A stretch of 64,000 nt of DNA from Dorea sp. (lineage in GTDB: Bacteria; Bacillota; Clostridia; Lachnospirales; Lachnospiraceae). This document shows positions 21,100-32,268 of this stretch, piece by piece. The position numbers and the translations under genes are program-made. The notes beneath the pieces are model-generated. The model saw only the letters and a list, made by a program, of their open reading frames with translations, made no database searches and was not told the DNA's origin. The stretch lies in contig JALEKG010000024.1 of assembly GCA_022769185.1 (NCBI GenBank), positions 35,010 to 99,009 of the forward strand, in the 5' to 3' direction. Each line of letters opens with the position of its first letter. Within the stretch, counting starts at the first letter, position 1.

Positions 21100-21148
21100 A
21101 AAAAAAGGGCTTTGTGTCTTCTTTTACACAAAGCCTCTTCTTTTTTCA
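21100..21148 (-). terminator. Intrinsic (bidirectional) terminator
   Basis: GGCTTTGTGT...ACACAAAGCC flanked by A-run and T-run. Confidence 0.8.
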
Positions 21149-21174
21149 GACCGGACGTTCATTCCTCTCTGCCA

Positions 21175-22797
21175 TCAACTGTCATTTCGGTCCCATTTAT
21201 CTGCAAGATTCTGAATCTGCGTTTCAAATTTTGCCATATCTTTGTTGGACAAACCTTCATTTTTATAGACCACATCAAGCAGCCTTTTTGCTGCTGCCAC
21301 CAGACGATTGAATGCACTCGCTGCTCTCGCTTTCGCCGGCTTTTCCACCGCTTTCTTCGGAATCTTCACACCCACACTTACAACTTCATTCGTCAAAAGA
21401 TCTACACATCCTCCGGAATATGGTGCAAATGCCGGACATCCGAACGTATCTGTTACCAGTCCTGCAAAATAGTCTGTCACCGTATCTTCCCCATGAACCA
21501 CAATCACACGCTGTGGTTTCTTTTCAAATCCACGAAGCCAGTTCAAAAGCCCATTCACGTCTGCATGCCCGCTGATTCCTTTTAATACCTCAATATGAGC
21601 ATTTACCGTAATGTTCTCTCCAAACAGTTTCACGCTTTCCGCGCCTTCAATCAACTTACGCCCCAGCGTTCCAACTGCCTGATAACCGACAAAACAAATA
21701 GTACACTCTGATCTCCACAGATTATGTTTCAAATGATGGCGGATACGTCCCGCCTCGCACATACCCGATGCAGATAAGATCACTTTCGGTTTATCATCAA
21801 AATTGATCTGTTTCGATTCATCACTTGTAATGGTCGTCTTAAGACCGGGGAACAAAAGAGGATTGATTCCCTGTTCCACCAGTGCCATTGCCTCTTCATC
21901 AAAACAGGATTTCACATTCTTATTAAACACATTCGTTGCTTCAATCGCAAGCGGACTGTCCACGTAAACTTCAAATCCCGGATACTCTGGAATCAGATTT
22001 TTCTCTTTGATCTCACGGATAAAATATAAAATCTCCTGGGTACGTCCTACCGCAAAAGACGGAATCACTACATTGCCGCCTCTCGCAAAAGTTTCCTTTA
22101 AAATCCTTGTAAATTCTCCTACATAATCTGGTATCTCATCCCCATGAGTCCGGTCTCCGTATGTAGATTCAATCACAACATAATCCGCGTCTTTCACCGG
22201 CTGTGGATCGCGGATGATCGGTTGATTGATATTGCCAACATCCCCGGAAAATACAATCTTCTTTGTTGTACCATCTTCCGTCACCCACACCTCTATACTG
22301 GAAGAGCCAAGAAGATGCCCCATATCATTAAATCGAACCTCGATCCCCTCACATAACGTGATCTTCTGGTTATAATCAATCGGCGCCAGAAGTCTGATCG
22401 CCGCATCTGCATCCGCTACCGTATAGAGAGGCTCATATTCCGGCTCACCGCTTCGTTTTGCCTTCCGGTTTCTCCACTCCGCTTCAAATTCCTGGATATG
22501 GGCACTGTCACGAAGCATGATATTACACAGATCTGACGTGGCAAATGTCGTTATAATCTCTCCTTGAAATCCCTGTTTGCACAGCAACGGAATATTACCT
22601 GAATGATCAATATGGGCATGAGTCAAAAGAATAAAATCAATCTCACCTGCCTTCACCGGCAATTCCTGATTTTCGTAAAGATCCGGTCCCTGCTCCATGC
22701 CACAGTCAATCAGAATATTCTTCCCACAGGCCTCCAGCAAATGACAGCTTCCCGTTACCTCATGGGCTGCTCCAAAAAAGCTAAGTCTCATACGCAC
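21175..22797 (-). CDS. MBL-fold/beta-CASP RNA-processing exonuclease-like protein
   Basis: LTHAHIDHSGNIP, SFAVGRTQEILY, GISGHADVNGL. Confidence 0.9.
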   Translation of the reverse strand: MRMRLSFFGAAHEVTGSCHLLEACGKNILIDCGMEQGPDLYENQELPVKAGEIDFILLTHAHIDHSGNIPLLCKQGFQGEIITTFATSDLCNIMLRDSAHIQEFEAEWRNRKAKRSGEPEYEPLYTVADADAAIRLLAPIDYNQKITLCEGIEVRFNDMGHLLGSSSIEVWVTEDGTTKKIVFSGDVGNINQPIIRDPQPVKDADYVVIESTYGDRTHGDEIPDYVGEFTRILKETFARGGNVVIPSFAVGRTQEILYFIREIKEKNLIPEYPGFEVYVDSPLAIEATNVFNKNVKSCFDEEAMALVEQGINPLLFPGLKTTITSDESKQINFDDKPKVILSASGMCEAGRIRHHLKHNLWRSECTICFVGYQAVGTLGRKLIEGAESVKLFGENITVNAHIEVLKGISGHADVNGLLNWLRGFEKKPQRVIVVHGEDTVTDYFAGLVTDTFGCPAFAPYSGGCVDLLTNEVVSVGVKIPKKAVEKPAKARAASAFNRLVAAAKRLLDVVYKNEGLSNKDMAKFETQIQNLADKWDRNDS

Positions 22798-22839
22798 AAC
22801 CCCTTTTTCTTTTATTGTAACACCTTTCCAGGACTGATG

Positions 22840-23580
22840 CTATGAATATTTTACCATCTCACGTTTTAATCTCTGCATGATCTTTTTCTCCAGCCGGGAT
22901 ATGTATGACTGTGATATTCCCAGCATATCCGCAACCTCTTTCTGCGTTTTTTCCTCTCCGTCGTTTGTTCCTAATCCAAAGCGCATCTGTATGATTGTTC
23001 GTTCCCTTCCTGACAGATGACTGATCGCTTTGATCAATACTTTTTTTTCTGCTTCATTTTCCAGATCCTTATAAATAGTATCTTCATCTGTTCCCAAAAT
23101 ATCCGACAACAACAGTTCATTTCCATCCCAGTCTACATTCAAAGGTTCATCTATCGATACTTCAAGTTTTGTCTTATTGTTTCTCCTCAGATACATCAGA
23201 ATCTCATTTTCAATGCATCTGGACGCATAAGTGGCAAGCTTGATATTCTTTTCTGGATTAAATGTATTAATTGCTTTTATTAACCCTATTGTACCGATAG
23301 AAATCAGATCCTCGACTCCCACTCCTGTATTGTCAAATTTCTTTGCAATATATACCACAAGGCGCAAATTGTGTTCTATCAATAACTTTCTTGCATTTTC
23401 GTCTTCTTCTGTTCCCAGATCATTAATTGCTGCTGCCTCTTCTTCCGTATCCAGAGGTGCCGGAAGAATATCCGAACCTCCAATATAATGGACATCTTTT
23501 CTATCCGAAAAAAACAATGTCCGAATATCCGGAATTACTTTTAATTTAAATTGATGAGGTACTGCTACTTTTATTACCAT
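22840..23580 (-). CDS. sigE: Sporulation mother-cell sigma factor SigE
   Basis: [14 protein letters not shown] pro-region junction, [22 protein letters not shown]; downstream of spoIIGA. Confidence 0.93.
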   Translation of the reverse strand: MVIKVAVPHQFKLKVIPDIRTLFFSDRKDVHYIGGSDILPAPLDTEEEAAAINDLGTEEDENARKLLIEHNLRLVVYIAKKFDNTGVGVEDLISIGTIGLIKAINTFNPEKNIKLATYASRCIENEILMYLRRNNKTKLEVSIDEPLNVDWDGNELLLSDILGTDEDTIYKDLENEAEKKVLIKAISHLSGRERTIIQMRFGLGTNDGEEKTQKEVADMLGISQSYISRLEKKIMQRLKREMVKYS

Positions 23581-24373
23581 AATCTATTCCTCCTACTAAA
23601 ACATCAGGATTTAAAATCATTTGAAATCGTTCAACAGTCAGTTCATTCTCACAGATAGCTGCCAGCGGTTTTTCTATCCATTGTTCTTCTTTACCTATCA
23701 CCGTCATTCCATTCAGTGCAATCATCGGCATGACCCCTTCTGCCTTGCCGATTGAATGATAAGGAATATACCGAAATGTGGGGTTCTCCTTTGCCGATAT
23801 CAGTTTCTTTGCTGTATCCTGACTGATCACGCTGACTGCTTTTCCCGTCAACGGATCTTTCAGACTATTTCCTGTATCAATCAAAGCATCCACCTCACAG
23901 CTTCGCTCATTCAGATACAGAATCACTTTGCATCTTCCGTTCCTTTTTCTGGACAAATAACAAATTGTCTCCCAGATTGCTGATACAACATAGTAACTTA
24001 CGACTGCCAGCAGAAAAAACAAACTTCCACTACGGAGATATTGCTGGAAGAACTGGAACACTCCACCTGTCAGAAATCCACTGATATACAGGACAATCCA
24101 TGCTTTCAAAAGCCCTTGTCCTGCCGGGATTCCAAGGCCTGTTCTTATCATGACAACATTGACAAGACCATGAAACAGTACAAGTTTTATAAATGTTGCG
24201 GGAATCGGGAGCACAATCACAAGACAGGTCAGTAATGATCCCAGAAATGCCCCTGCGAAGATACGTCTGTATGTGACAGTACCCCCTAATATCTTCCGAG
24301 TCATCGTAAGGATCATTGAATCCATCATAAAGTTCACCGCAAAAAAAACATCTATATACAATTCATAGTACAC
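23546..24373 (-). CDS. spoIIGA: Sigma-E processing peptidase SpoIIGA
   Basis: [30 protein letters not shown]-terminal TM domain; aspartic protease motif [18 protein letters not shown]. Confidence 0.92.
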   Translation of the reverse strand: MYYELYIDVFFAVNFMMDSMILTMTRKILGGTVTYRRIFAGAFLGSLLTCLVIVLPIPATFIKLVLFHGLVNVVMIRTGLGIPAGQGLLKAWIVLYISGFLTGGVFQFFQQYLRSGSLFFLLAVVSYYVVSAIWETICYLSRKRNGRCKVILYLNERSCEVDALIDTGNSLKDPLTGKAVSVISQDTAKKLISAKENPTFRYIPYHSIGKAEGVMPMIALNGMTVIGKEEQWIEKPLAAICENELTVERFQMILNPDVLVGGIDYGNKSSSTSSI

Positions 24374-24488
24374 ATTTGGCCTTCTTTCTCTCTGAGTACA
24401 CTAAATCGATTTGGTTCTCAAGCAAGATTCATTATACGGGCCGTGGGGAAAAGAATTTGTCAGATGATGGACGACATCCCGATTTTCG

Positions 24489-24495
24489 TTCGACA
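24489..24495 (-). promoter_or_regulatory. Candidate Spo0A box upstream of spoIIGA-sigE
   Basis: TTCGACA on + strand = TGTCGAA on the minus strand, ~115 bp upstream of spoIIGA start. Confidence 0.45.
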
Positions 24496-24670
24496 GTTCT
24501 CGGGAACACAAGATATAGATTCATTCGAAATGATTTTCGTAGCTTTACAGTCACTACATACACAATACTTTGTGAAAAAAAAGAAAGAAATTTGCGAAAT
24601 CTCATCACAATATATGGAAAATCCTGTCAGAATTTCACAGGTTTTGGAAGTGATTTTTTAGAAGATGATA

Positions 24671-24708
24671 AAATCCCGGCACACATTCTGTGTACCGGGA
24701 TTTGGAAT
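24671..24708 (-). terminator. ftsZ terminator
   Basis: AAATCCCGGcACACA TTC TGTGTaCCGGGATTT. Confidence 0.75.
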
Positions 24709-24726
24709 TCTAAGTAAATGATATCG

Positions 24727-25980
24727 TTATTTTTTAAAGAAATCCGGAATCTTAATTGACTGCTCTTTTACTTTGCTGGTCGGTGTTCTCGGAGTATCCA
24801 GTGTTGGTGTAGTTCCGCCTACCGGTCTTCTTACGGCAGCACTACCTGCATTTTCCTTTCCGACTGTTCCAAAGTCCAGTCTCGGAGAAGCCTGAGAAGC
24901 TGTCTGATGTACCGGTCTTTCATAGCTCTGTGCATGAGTTCCCGCCGGATGAGCTCCTGCTGCGTGCGGCATTGCAGAAGATCTTGCCGGATTTTCCAGT
25001 CTTGATTTGAGCTTGGATGCGCTTCCTCCGACATTATGAAGTCCGGTAGCAATAACCGTAATCGTAGCTTCATCAGCTCTGGAATCATCATACATAGCAC
25101 CGAAAATAATATTTGCGTCTTCTCCCGCAAGCTCCTGGACATATTCAGCTGCATCAGATGCATCCATCAATGTAATATCACCAGATACATTAATAATTAC
25201 ATGTGAAGCACCGGCAATCGTTGTCTCAAGAAGTGGACTTGCAACTGCCTGCTTAACAGCCTCCAGTGCCTTATCATCACCGCGGCCCTGTCCAATACCG
25301 ATATGTGCGATACCCTTATCTGTCATAACAGTCTGAACATCTGCAAAGTCAAGGTTGATCAGTGAAGGTACATTGATCAGGTCTGTAATACCCTGAATAC
25401 CTTGCTGCAATACCTCGTCAGCTTTTTTTAATGCTTCCGGCATAGTTGTACGCCTGTCCACAACCTCCAGAAGTTTATCATTCGGAATAACAATCAGCGT
25501 ATCTACACTCTCTTTTAATTTTTCAATTCCTGCAAGAGCATTATTCATACGTGTCTTAGATTCAAAACGGAAAGGCTTTGTCACGACGCCAACCGTCAGA
25601 GCGCCCTGTTCTTTGGCAATACGTGCTACTACTGGTGTTGCTCCTGTACCAGTACCGCCACCCATACCACAGGTAACGAATACCATATCTGCACCCTTCA
25701 GTGCTGCCGAAATCTCTTCTGCGCTTTCCTCTGCTGCCTTTTCCCCAATCTCTGGTCTTGCTCCAGCACCCAGTCCTTTTGTAATCTTATCTCCAATCTG
25801 CATCAAAGTTGGTGCTTTACATAACTGAAGTGCCTGCTTATCTGTATTAATTGCAATAAATTCAACACCGGCAATCTGCTCGTCGATCATGCGGTTTACA
25901 GCATTGTTACCGCCTCCACCGACTCCAACAACAATTATTTTTGCCGCTGCTTCTGACTCGTTTGTTTTAATTTCTAGCAA
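24727..25980 (-). CDS. ftsZ: Cell division protein FtsZ
   Basis: [34 protein letters not shown]. Confidence 0.98.
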   Translation of the reverse strand: MLEIKTNESEAAAKIIVVGVGGGGNNAVNRMIDEQIAGVEFIAINTDKQALQLCKAPTLMQIGDKITKGLGAGARPEIGEKAAEESAEEISAALKGADMVFVTCGMGGGTGTGATPVVARIAKEQGALTVGVVTKPFRFESKTRMNNALAGIEKLKESVDTLIVIPNDKLLEVVDRRTTMPEALKKADEVLQQGIQGITDLINVPSLINLDFADVQTVMTDKGIAHIGIGQGRGDDKALEAVKQAVASPLLETTIAGASHVIINVSGDITLMDASDAAEYVQELAGEDANIIFGAMYDDSRADEATITVIATGLHNVGGSASKLKSRLENPARSSAMPHAAGAHPAGTHAQSYERPVHQTASQASPRLDFGTVGKENAGSAAVRRPVGGTTPTLDTPRTPTSKVKEQSIKIPDFFKK

Positions 25981-26123
25981 GGGTTTCTCCTCCTTTGTTA
26001 TCCTTATTATATATTATACATCCCATAGATAAAGCAAATGAGATGAACTCAGTTTGCTATATATAGAATATAATATAGACTTTTGTATAAAATATCAATA
26101 GAATTTCTTTATTTTTCTTAATT

Positions 26124-26894
26124 TTATTCCGAAATTTCCTCTATGTCAAAGGTAATTGTAGTACGATCCTCAGAATAATTCTCCAGATGCAAGGTTCCTT
26201 CTTTCTCTCCCAACTTTTCCATGATCGGCTTTATCTGCGCCACCTGCTCGGAAGATACCGAATTACCAAGATTTATGCGTACTTTTCCGATATAAAGATA
26301 AATCTGGTTCTTTTCGCAGACTATTTTATCCGGATTCAGATTACTTTTCTTTACCTCTTTCGAAGTCTCTAGTATTTCTTCAAATATCTGGGCATTATCA
26401 CATTCCAACGTTTCATAGAGCTGAATGTTTCTGACTTCCACTCCAGTGATCGACGGCAATCCCTTTCTCAAAACATTCGATTCGTATACCACCATTCCGT
26501 TCTTATCAAAATAAAAGTATTTCTTTCCCTCTTTCACATATCCTACGATCTGTTTTTCTTTTACAGTTACTTTTAAAGTCCATGGATTTTTCATACCCAC
26601 TTTCATGCTTTCCAGACATGGAAGTTTCTCCCCATATCCAGCCGCATATTTTACTACTACATAAATTGTGTTAATCGAATATTTATCTTCTTGAATGATA
26701 TTTACAATCTCCTGTTCCGTGCAATAGCCATTCCCACTGACTTCTATTGCCTGACGATAAAAGAGAATCAGTATACCAAGTGCGAGAATTGCTGCCGCAA
26801 GTATCAATACAACTGCTGCATATAAACGATGTGATTTTTTTTTCTTTCCGCCCTTTTGGGACCGTTCTTCTGCCTGATGCTTTCCTTTGCTCAT
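26124..26894 (-). CDS. ftsQ: FtsQ/DivIB-like cell division protein (POTRA)
   Basis: Single TM, IEVSGNGYCTEQEIVNII POTRA start, position between ftsW-like gene and ftsZ. Confidence 0.8.
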   Translation of the reverse strand: MSKGKHQAEERSQKGGKKKKSHRLYAAVVLILAAAILALGILILFYRQAIEVSGNGYCTEQEIVNIIQEDKYSINTIYVVVKYAAGYGEKLPCLESMKVGMKNPWTLKVTVKEKQIVGYVKEGKKYFYFDKNGMVVYESNVLRKGLPSITGVEVRNIQLYETLECDNAQIFEEILETSKEVKKSNLNPDKIVCEKNQIYLYIGKVRINLGNSVSSEQVAQIKPIMEKLGEKEGTLHLENYSEDRTTITFDIEEISE

Positions 26895-26972
26895 TGTATA
26901 TACTCCCTTTTTCTGTTTTTCATCGTTTCTGATATGTACCTTTTTCCATGAGGTTTATATCAAACTGCTATT

Positions 26973-28055
26973 TTATTTTACCAAAGATGACACACTCAGC
27001 ACAAGCCCCATTTCCAAAAGAAGAAATACGACTGAAGTACCTCCATAACTTATAAATGGAAGGGTAATTCCCGTATTGGGAATCGTATTGGTTACTACTG
27101 CGATATTTAAGATTACCTGAATCATCATATGTCCCATAGCTCCCGCTGCAATCAATGCTCCAAACAGATCTTCCGCATGCGTTGCAATCACAAAAAATCT
27201 CCAGATCAAAATCAGAAATAAAACCAGGATAAAACCCGCTCCAAACAGTCCAAGTTCTTCACAGATAATAGAAAAGATCATGTCATTTTGCGCTTCTGGT
27301 ACAAAACCCAGTTTTTGAACGCTCTGTCCCAGCCCTCGGCCAAACAGCCCTCCCGAACCAATCGCATACAATCCCTGAAGGGTCTGATAACCTTTTTCAT
27401 AATTTTCCGGATTTCTCCAGATAGCAAGTCTTTCCAGGCGATAGCTTTCCATTGCCAGAAAAATCGCCATGAAACCAATTCCAAGCACTGCCATTACCAC
27501 AAACTGCCCATACTTTGGGCTGGCAACAAAAATCAATATCACCGCAATTCCCAATATAATAATTGCTGTGCTCAAGTTACTGGCTCCGACCAGTGCCACA
27601 ACAGGAAGTATCAAAACAATGATTTTGATCATCGTACGCATGCGCCCCATATCATTGATATTTTTCGTAATCATATATGCAAGGAACAAAATCACTGCAA
27701 CTTTTGCAAATTCAGATGGTTGAAAAGAAAACGGGCCCAAAGACAGCCATCTTTTGGACCCATTATATTCATCACCGATAAACAGAACCGCTACCGAAAG
27801 AAGAATTGCTGTAAAATATCCCAGGACAGCCACATACCTCCAAATATGATAATCCATATTTGCGGCTACTAACATCCCAGCAATTCCCAAAAGGGTTGCA
27901 AACACCTGTTTTTTCAGATAGTAAAAAGAATCATGAAACTTCACCTCGCCGTTGTATGCACTCGTACTGTAAAGAATCACAAGTCCTAAAAGTACGAGCA
28001 AAAATAAAGCAGCCAGGAGAGTATAATCATACCTTTTCCCTTTTGACCGTGTCAA
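26973..28055 (-). CDS. FtsW/SpoVE-family peptidoglycan glycosyltransferase
   Basis: YTLLAALFLLVLLGLVILYSTSAY, TGITLPFISYGGTSVVFLLLEMGLVLSVS. Confidence 0.92.
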   Translation of the reverse strand: MTRSKGKRYDYTLLAALFLLVLLGLVILYSTSAYNGEVKFHDSFYYLKKQVFATLLGIAGMLVAANMDYHIWRYVAVLGYFTAILLSVAVLFIGDEYNGSKRWLSLGPFSFQPSEFAKVAVILFLAYMITKNINDMGRMRTMIKIIVLILPVVALVGASNLSTAIIILGIAVILIFVASPKYGQFVVMAVLGIGFMAIFLAMESYRLERLAIWRNPENYEKGYQTLQGLYAIGSGGLFGRGLGQSVQKLGFVPEAQNDMIFSIICEELGLFGAGFILVLFLILIWRFFVIATHAEDLFGALIAAGAMGHMMIQVILNIAVVTNTIPNTGITLPFISYGGTSVVFLLLEMGLVLSVSSLVK

Positions 28056-28068
28056 TCCATGCCACTCC

Positions 28069-29430
28069 TTATAAGGAATTTACAATTTCTTTAAACTTCT
28101 CTCCACGTACTTCATAACTCGGAAACATATCCCAGCTTGCACAGGCAGGAGACAATAAAACTGCTTCACCCGGCTCTGCCAGTTTAACCGCTGTCAGAAC
28201 AGCTTCTTCGAAGGTATCAGCGAACAAATAATCTTGAAAACCACATTTTTCTGCATCTGAAGCTATTTTTTCTTTTGTCACTCCAAGAAGGACCAGTTTC
28301 TTCACTTTCCCATCAAAACTGTTAATCCATTCTGTATATTCAGATCCCTTGTCATATCCTCCCCCGATCAGCACAGTTGGGCGATTCATAGCCTGAATTC
28401 CCTTAATTGCCGCATCCGGGTTTGTACCTTTGGAATCATTATAAAATGCAACACCATTCTTTTCTGTCACATATTCAATTCTGTGCTCTACTCCTTTAAA
28501 TTCTCTGACACTTCTGCTGATCACATCCATTGGCACGCCATAAACCGCTGCCATTGCTGCCGCTGCCATCACATTTTCATGATTATGTGTTCCAAGGATC
28601 TGCAATTCATTTACATGGCAGATTTTTTCCTCAATGCCATTATAGCGGAATATAATATTCCCATCTTCCAGATAGATTCCTTCTTCTAGTTTACGCTGGC
28701 TGCTAAAATATAGAACCTTTGCTTTCAAATTCTTTTGCTTCCCGAATTCTCTTGTCAGCTCATCCTCATAATTTAAAATACAATAGTCTTCTTCCGTCTG
28801 GTTTTTCGCAATCTTTTTCTTTGCATTTACATATGCTTCCATTGTGTGATGGCGATTCAGATGATCCGGCGTAAAATTCAGGATCGCACTTACTTTGGGT
28901 CTGAAATCCACGATACTTTCCAACTGGAAACTACTCATCTCTGCTACGGTAATGGTATCGTCTGTCATATCACCGACCACAGTTGTATATGGAGTACCGA
29001 TATTTCCAACCACATATACGTTATCCTGATAATTTTTCATGATTTCACCAAGCAGAGAAGTCGTCGTTGTTTTTCCGTTGGTTCCGGTAATTGCAAGAAC
29101 ATTTCCTTTTCCAAACTGATATGCCAGCTCCACTTCTCCAATCACCTGCACATTCCTTTTTCTCATATCCTCTATGATCGGAAGGTCTGTCGGTACGCCC
29201 GGACTTAAAACTGTAATATCAAGCCCTTCCAAAACCTCCTCTGGAAAATCACCGATTACAATCCTGGCTTTGCTGTCGGTGCCGATCTGTTCACGTATCT
29301 TTTCCTCGGTAAGCTTTGCATTGCCATCATAAAGCACAACATCTGCACCATTCTTCTCCAGAATCTTCCCTGCTCCGATTCCACTGATTCCCAATCCAAA
29401 TACAAGTACTTTCTTCTCTGCTACTTCCAT
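28069..29430 (-). CDS. murD: UDP-N-acetylmuramoylalanine--D-glutamate ligase
   Basis: AITGTNGKTTTTSLLGEI, NFTPDHLNRHHTMEAY, FYNDSKGTNPDAAIKGI. Confidence 0.96.
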   Translation of the reverse strand: MEVAEKKVLVFGLGISGIGAGKILEKNGADVVLYDGNAKLTEEKIREQIGTDSKARIVIGDFPEEVLEGLDITVLSPGVPTDLPIIEDMRKRNVQVIGEVELAYQFGKGNVLAITGTNGKTTTTSLLGEIMKNYQDNVYVVGNIGTPYTTVVGDMTDDTITVAEMSSFQLESIVDFRPKVSAILNFTPDHLNRHHTMEAYVNAKKKIAKNQTEEDYCILNYEDELTREFGKQKNLKAKVLYFSSQRKLEEGIYLEDGNIIFRYNGIEEKICHVNELQILGTHNHENVMAAAAMAAVYGVPMDVISRSVREFKGVEHRIEYVTEKNGVAFYNDSKGTNPDAAIKGIQAMNRPTVLIGGGYDKGSEYTEWINSFDGKVKKLVLLGVTKEKIASDAEKCGFQDYLFADTFEEAVLTAVKLAEPGEAVLLSPACASWDMFPSYEVRGEKFKEIVNSL

Positions 29431-29439
29431 AATTTCCTC

Positions 29440-30396
29440 CTACATAGCCATTAACGCGATCAGACACAGAATTGCGGTAATAATTGAAAATACTGCCACA
29501 ACTCTTGTTTCAGACCATCCACATAACTCAAAATGATGATGAATAGGCGCCATCTTAAAGAAACGTTTGCCGCCTGTCTTTTTAAAATACGTTACCTGGA
29601 TCATAACTGATAACACTTCTACCAGATATATGAGTCCGACAATGATAATAAAAATCGGCATCTGCAGCATATATGCTGTCGATGCGACAAATCCACCAAG
29701 TGCCAGAGAGCCAGTATCTCCCATAAATACACTTGCCGGATATACGTTAAACAAAAGGAATCCCAGAAGTGCCCCCACCACCGCACAAGTAATCGGAGTA
29801 ATTCCACTCTTCGTTCCAATCGCAACTACCGTAAAAAACGTTGCTACCAGCACGGTTACGCTGGAAGCAAGACCATCCAGACCATCTGTAAAATTCACAC
29901 CATTGACCGTTCCGATCACCACAATAAACATCAGCGGAATCGCAAGCCATCCGATATCCAGATATTTTCCTCCAGTAAAAGGGATCAGCATTGCCAGAGA
30001 TATTTCTGAATAACGAACCATATAGAATGCAAAAATTGCTGTTACTACAATCTGAAGTGCCATTTTCTGCTTCGGATAAAGTCCGTCAGAACGTTTCATT
30101 ACTACTTTCAGATAATCATCAAGAAATCCAATCAGACCAAAGCCCAAAGTCATAAACAGAATCGGAATAATCTGCGGATACTTTCCTATATAAATTACAG
30201 ATGTAATTACAACAGCAAGCAGAATAATCACCCCGCCCATCGTAGGTGTACCGGCTTTTTTCAAATGAGACTGTACTCCTTCTACACGCTCTGTCTGTCC
30301 CATCTTCAGTTTTCTAAGTACGGGAATGATCACCGGCCCCATAATCACACTCAGTATAAATGCTATCAGTACTGGAATAAATATTGTATAATCCAT
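29440..30396 (-). CDS. mraY: Phospho-N-acetylmuramoyl-pentapeptide transferase
   Basis: GTPTMGGVIIL, FTDGLDGLASS, PIHHHFELCGWSE. Confidence 0.97.
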   Translation of the reverse strand: MDYTIFIPVLIAFILSVIMGPVIIPVLRKLKMGQTERVEGVQSHLKKAGTPTMGGVIILLAVVITSVIYIGKYPQIIPILFMTLGFGLIGFLDDYLKVVMKRSDGLYPKQKMALQIVVTAIFAFYMVRYSEISLAMLIPFTGGKYLDIGWLAIPLMFIVVIGTVNGVNFTDGLDGLASSVTVLVATFFTVVAIGTKSGITPITCAVVGALLGFLLFNVYPASVFMGDTGSLALGGFVASTAYMLQMPIFIIIVGLIYLVEVLSVMIQVTYFKKTGGKRFFKMAPIHHHFELCGWSETRVVAVFSIITAILCLIALMAM

Positions 30397-30461
30397 AATC
30401 CACCTCTTCGCTTCTTTTGTTACTCAGTTACATTCTAACCTTACCTAGTATACTGCATTTT

Positions 30462-32186
30462 TTATTCTTTTTCAATGCCAAGATAGGGTAATATATTTTC
30501 AAAAATACTCCGGATTACCGGGGCTGCAATGGTTCCTCCATAGTATACGCCCTGTGGATTATAAATGACACACATTCCAAGGATCTGGGGATTATCTGCC
30601 GGTGCAAATCCAATAAAAGACGAAATATACTTATTAGCACTCCTGGGCAGTGTCTGTGAGGTCGCTGTCTTTCCCCCGATCCGATATCCTTCTATATAAG
30701 CATTTTTCCCGGATCCTTCTGACACAACACTTTCCAGAAGCATCCGCATTGTAGCAGACGTTTCTTCTGAAACGATGTTTTCCTTTTCTTCGTATTCAAA
30801 TGTTTCGACTTCTTCCCCGTCTTTGTCCAGTACTTTGACACCAAAATGCGGTGTTACCCGTCTTCCGCCATTGATCAGTGAACTTACAGTTGTCGCAAGC
30901 TGAATCGGCGTAATCTGGAAGGACTGGCCAAAGCTGATCGTCGCAAGCTCTACCTGTCCGACATTTTCCTTCTTATGCATGATCGTTCCGGCTTCTCCAG
31001 GAAGATCCACTCCGGTCAGGCTCATCAGACCGAACTGTTGAAAATACTTGTAGAAGTGATCTACCCCCAGCCTTAATCCGACCTCAATGAACACCGGATT
31101 ACAGGAGTTCTGAATCCCCTGTACAAAAGTCTCTGCTCCATGTCCTCCCACCTTATGGCAGCGAATCTTACGATCCTCCACAATCTTATATCCCGGACAA
31201 TTAAACTGGTCATCCAGGTGAACCACCCCTTCTTCCAGTCCGGCAGATGCTGTAATAATCTTAAATGTAGATCCCGGCTCATAAGTATCATTGATACATC
31301 CGTTCCTCCACATCTGATTCAGAGCTTCCTGCTTTTCTTCATCTGACATCGAATCCGTATTATCCTCCGTATTCAGTTCAAACGGTTCATTCAGATTAAA
31401 TTCCGGAACGTTTACCATTGCAAGAATCTCTCCATTCTGTGGATTCATTAAAAGAATTGCAACCTTATCTGCCTGTTTTTCTTCCATCACTTTTTCAGCC
31501 ATCTGCTGAGCATACATCTGGATATTATAATCCAGACTGATCTGAAGTGTATTTCCGGCAATCGGTTCTATCCGATCTTCTGCTACACCTTCCAGCTCTA
31601 CTCCTCTTGCATCTGTAGTCGTCAAAATTGTCCCATTGATTCCTTTCAGATACTCTTCATATCTTACCTCAAGCCCAATTATTCCCTGATTATCCCCTCC
31701 GGTAAATCCCAGAACTTTAGAAGCCAGTTCATTATATGGATAGTATCTTTTAAAATCTTCATCTACTTTAACACCGTCCAGTTCCATATTCCGAATCTGA
31801 TCCCCGATTTTTTTATCTACATTCGTTTTGATTCTCTCCATGGAAGAAACTTTTTCCACACGCTTCCGTACGGTTTCCTCATCCATTTCAAGCACTGCGG
31901 AAAGCTGGCGGATGACCTTTTCTGGATCTGTGATCTGACTATGGATTACAGAAATGGTACAGACCGTCCGATTGGTCGCAAGCACTTTTCCATTAGCATC
32001 GATAATTTCACCTCTCGCCGCCTTAATTTCCCGCTCTCTTTCGTGAAGCGCTTCTGCTTTCTTTTGATAATACTCTGCATCAAAAATCATCAGATAGGCC
32101 AGCCTTCCCACCAGCCCCAGAATTATCAGAGCAGCAGTTGAGAATACAACCAGTATTTTTTTCTTATTATATGTCTTGTTTCTCAT
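30462..32186 (-). CDS. Penicillin-binding protein 2/SpoVD-like transpeptidase
   Basis: YEPGSTFKIITASAGLEEG (SxxK), SCN (NSCNPVFIEVG), GGKTATSQT. Confidence 0.92.
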   Translation of the reverse strand: MRNKTYNKKKILVVFSTAALIILGLVGRLAYLMIFDAEYYQKKAEALHEREREIKAARGEIIDANGKVLATNRTVCTISVIHSQITDPEKVIRQLSAVLEMDEETVRKRVEKVSSMERIKTNVDKKIGDQIRNMELDGVKVDEDFKRYYPYNELASKVLGFTGGDNQGIIGLEVRYEEYLKGINGTILTTTDARGVELEGVAEDRIEPIAGNTLQISLDYNIQMYAQQMAEKVMEEKQADKVAILLMNPQNGEILAMVNVPEFNLNEPFELNTEDNTDSMSDEEKQEALNQMWRNGCINDTYEPGSTFKIITASAGLEEGVVHLDDQFNCPGYKIVEDRKIRCHKVGGHGAETFVQGIQNSCNPVFIEVGLRLGVDHFYKYFQQFGLMSLTGVDLPGEAGTIMHKKENVGQVELATISFGQSFQITPIQLATTVSSLINGGRRVTPHFGVKVLDKDGEEVETFEYEEKENIVSEETSATMRMLLESVVSEGSGKNAYIEGYRIGGKTATSQTLPRSANKYISSFIGFAPADNPQILGMCVIYNPQGVYYGGTIAAPVIRSIFENILPYLGIEKE

Positions 32187-32189
32187 AAT

Positions 32190-32245
32190 TATAAAAACCC
32201 CGTAAAAGCTGTTTTTATAACTTATTATTGCTTTTACGAGGTTAT
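32190..32245. terminator. Terminator-like hairpin between the two PBP genes
   Basis: AACCcCGTAAAAGC ... GCTTTTACGaGGTT. Confidence 0.55.
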
Positions 32246-32268
32246 TCTGTTAATTCAAGAATCTTAGA

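Noticed and set aside
24376-24717. + strand ORFs of 72 and 113 aa between spoIIGA and ftsZ
   Set aside because: No convincing RBS or domain; the region carries the ftsZ terminator and the spoIIGA promoter/Spo0A box
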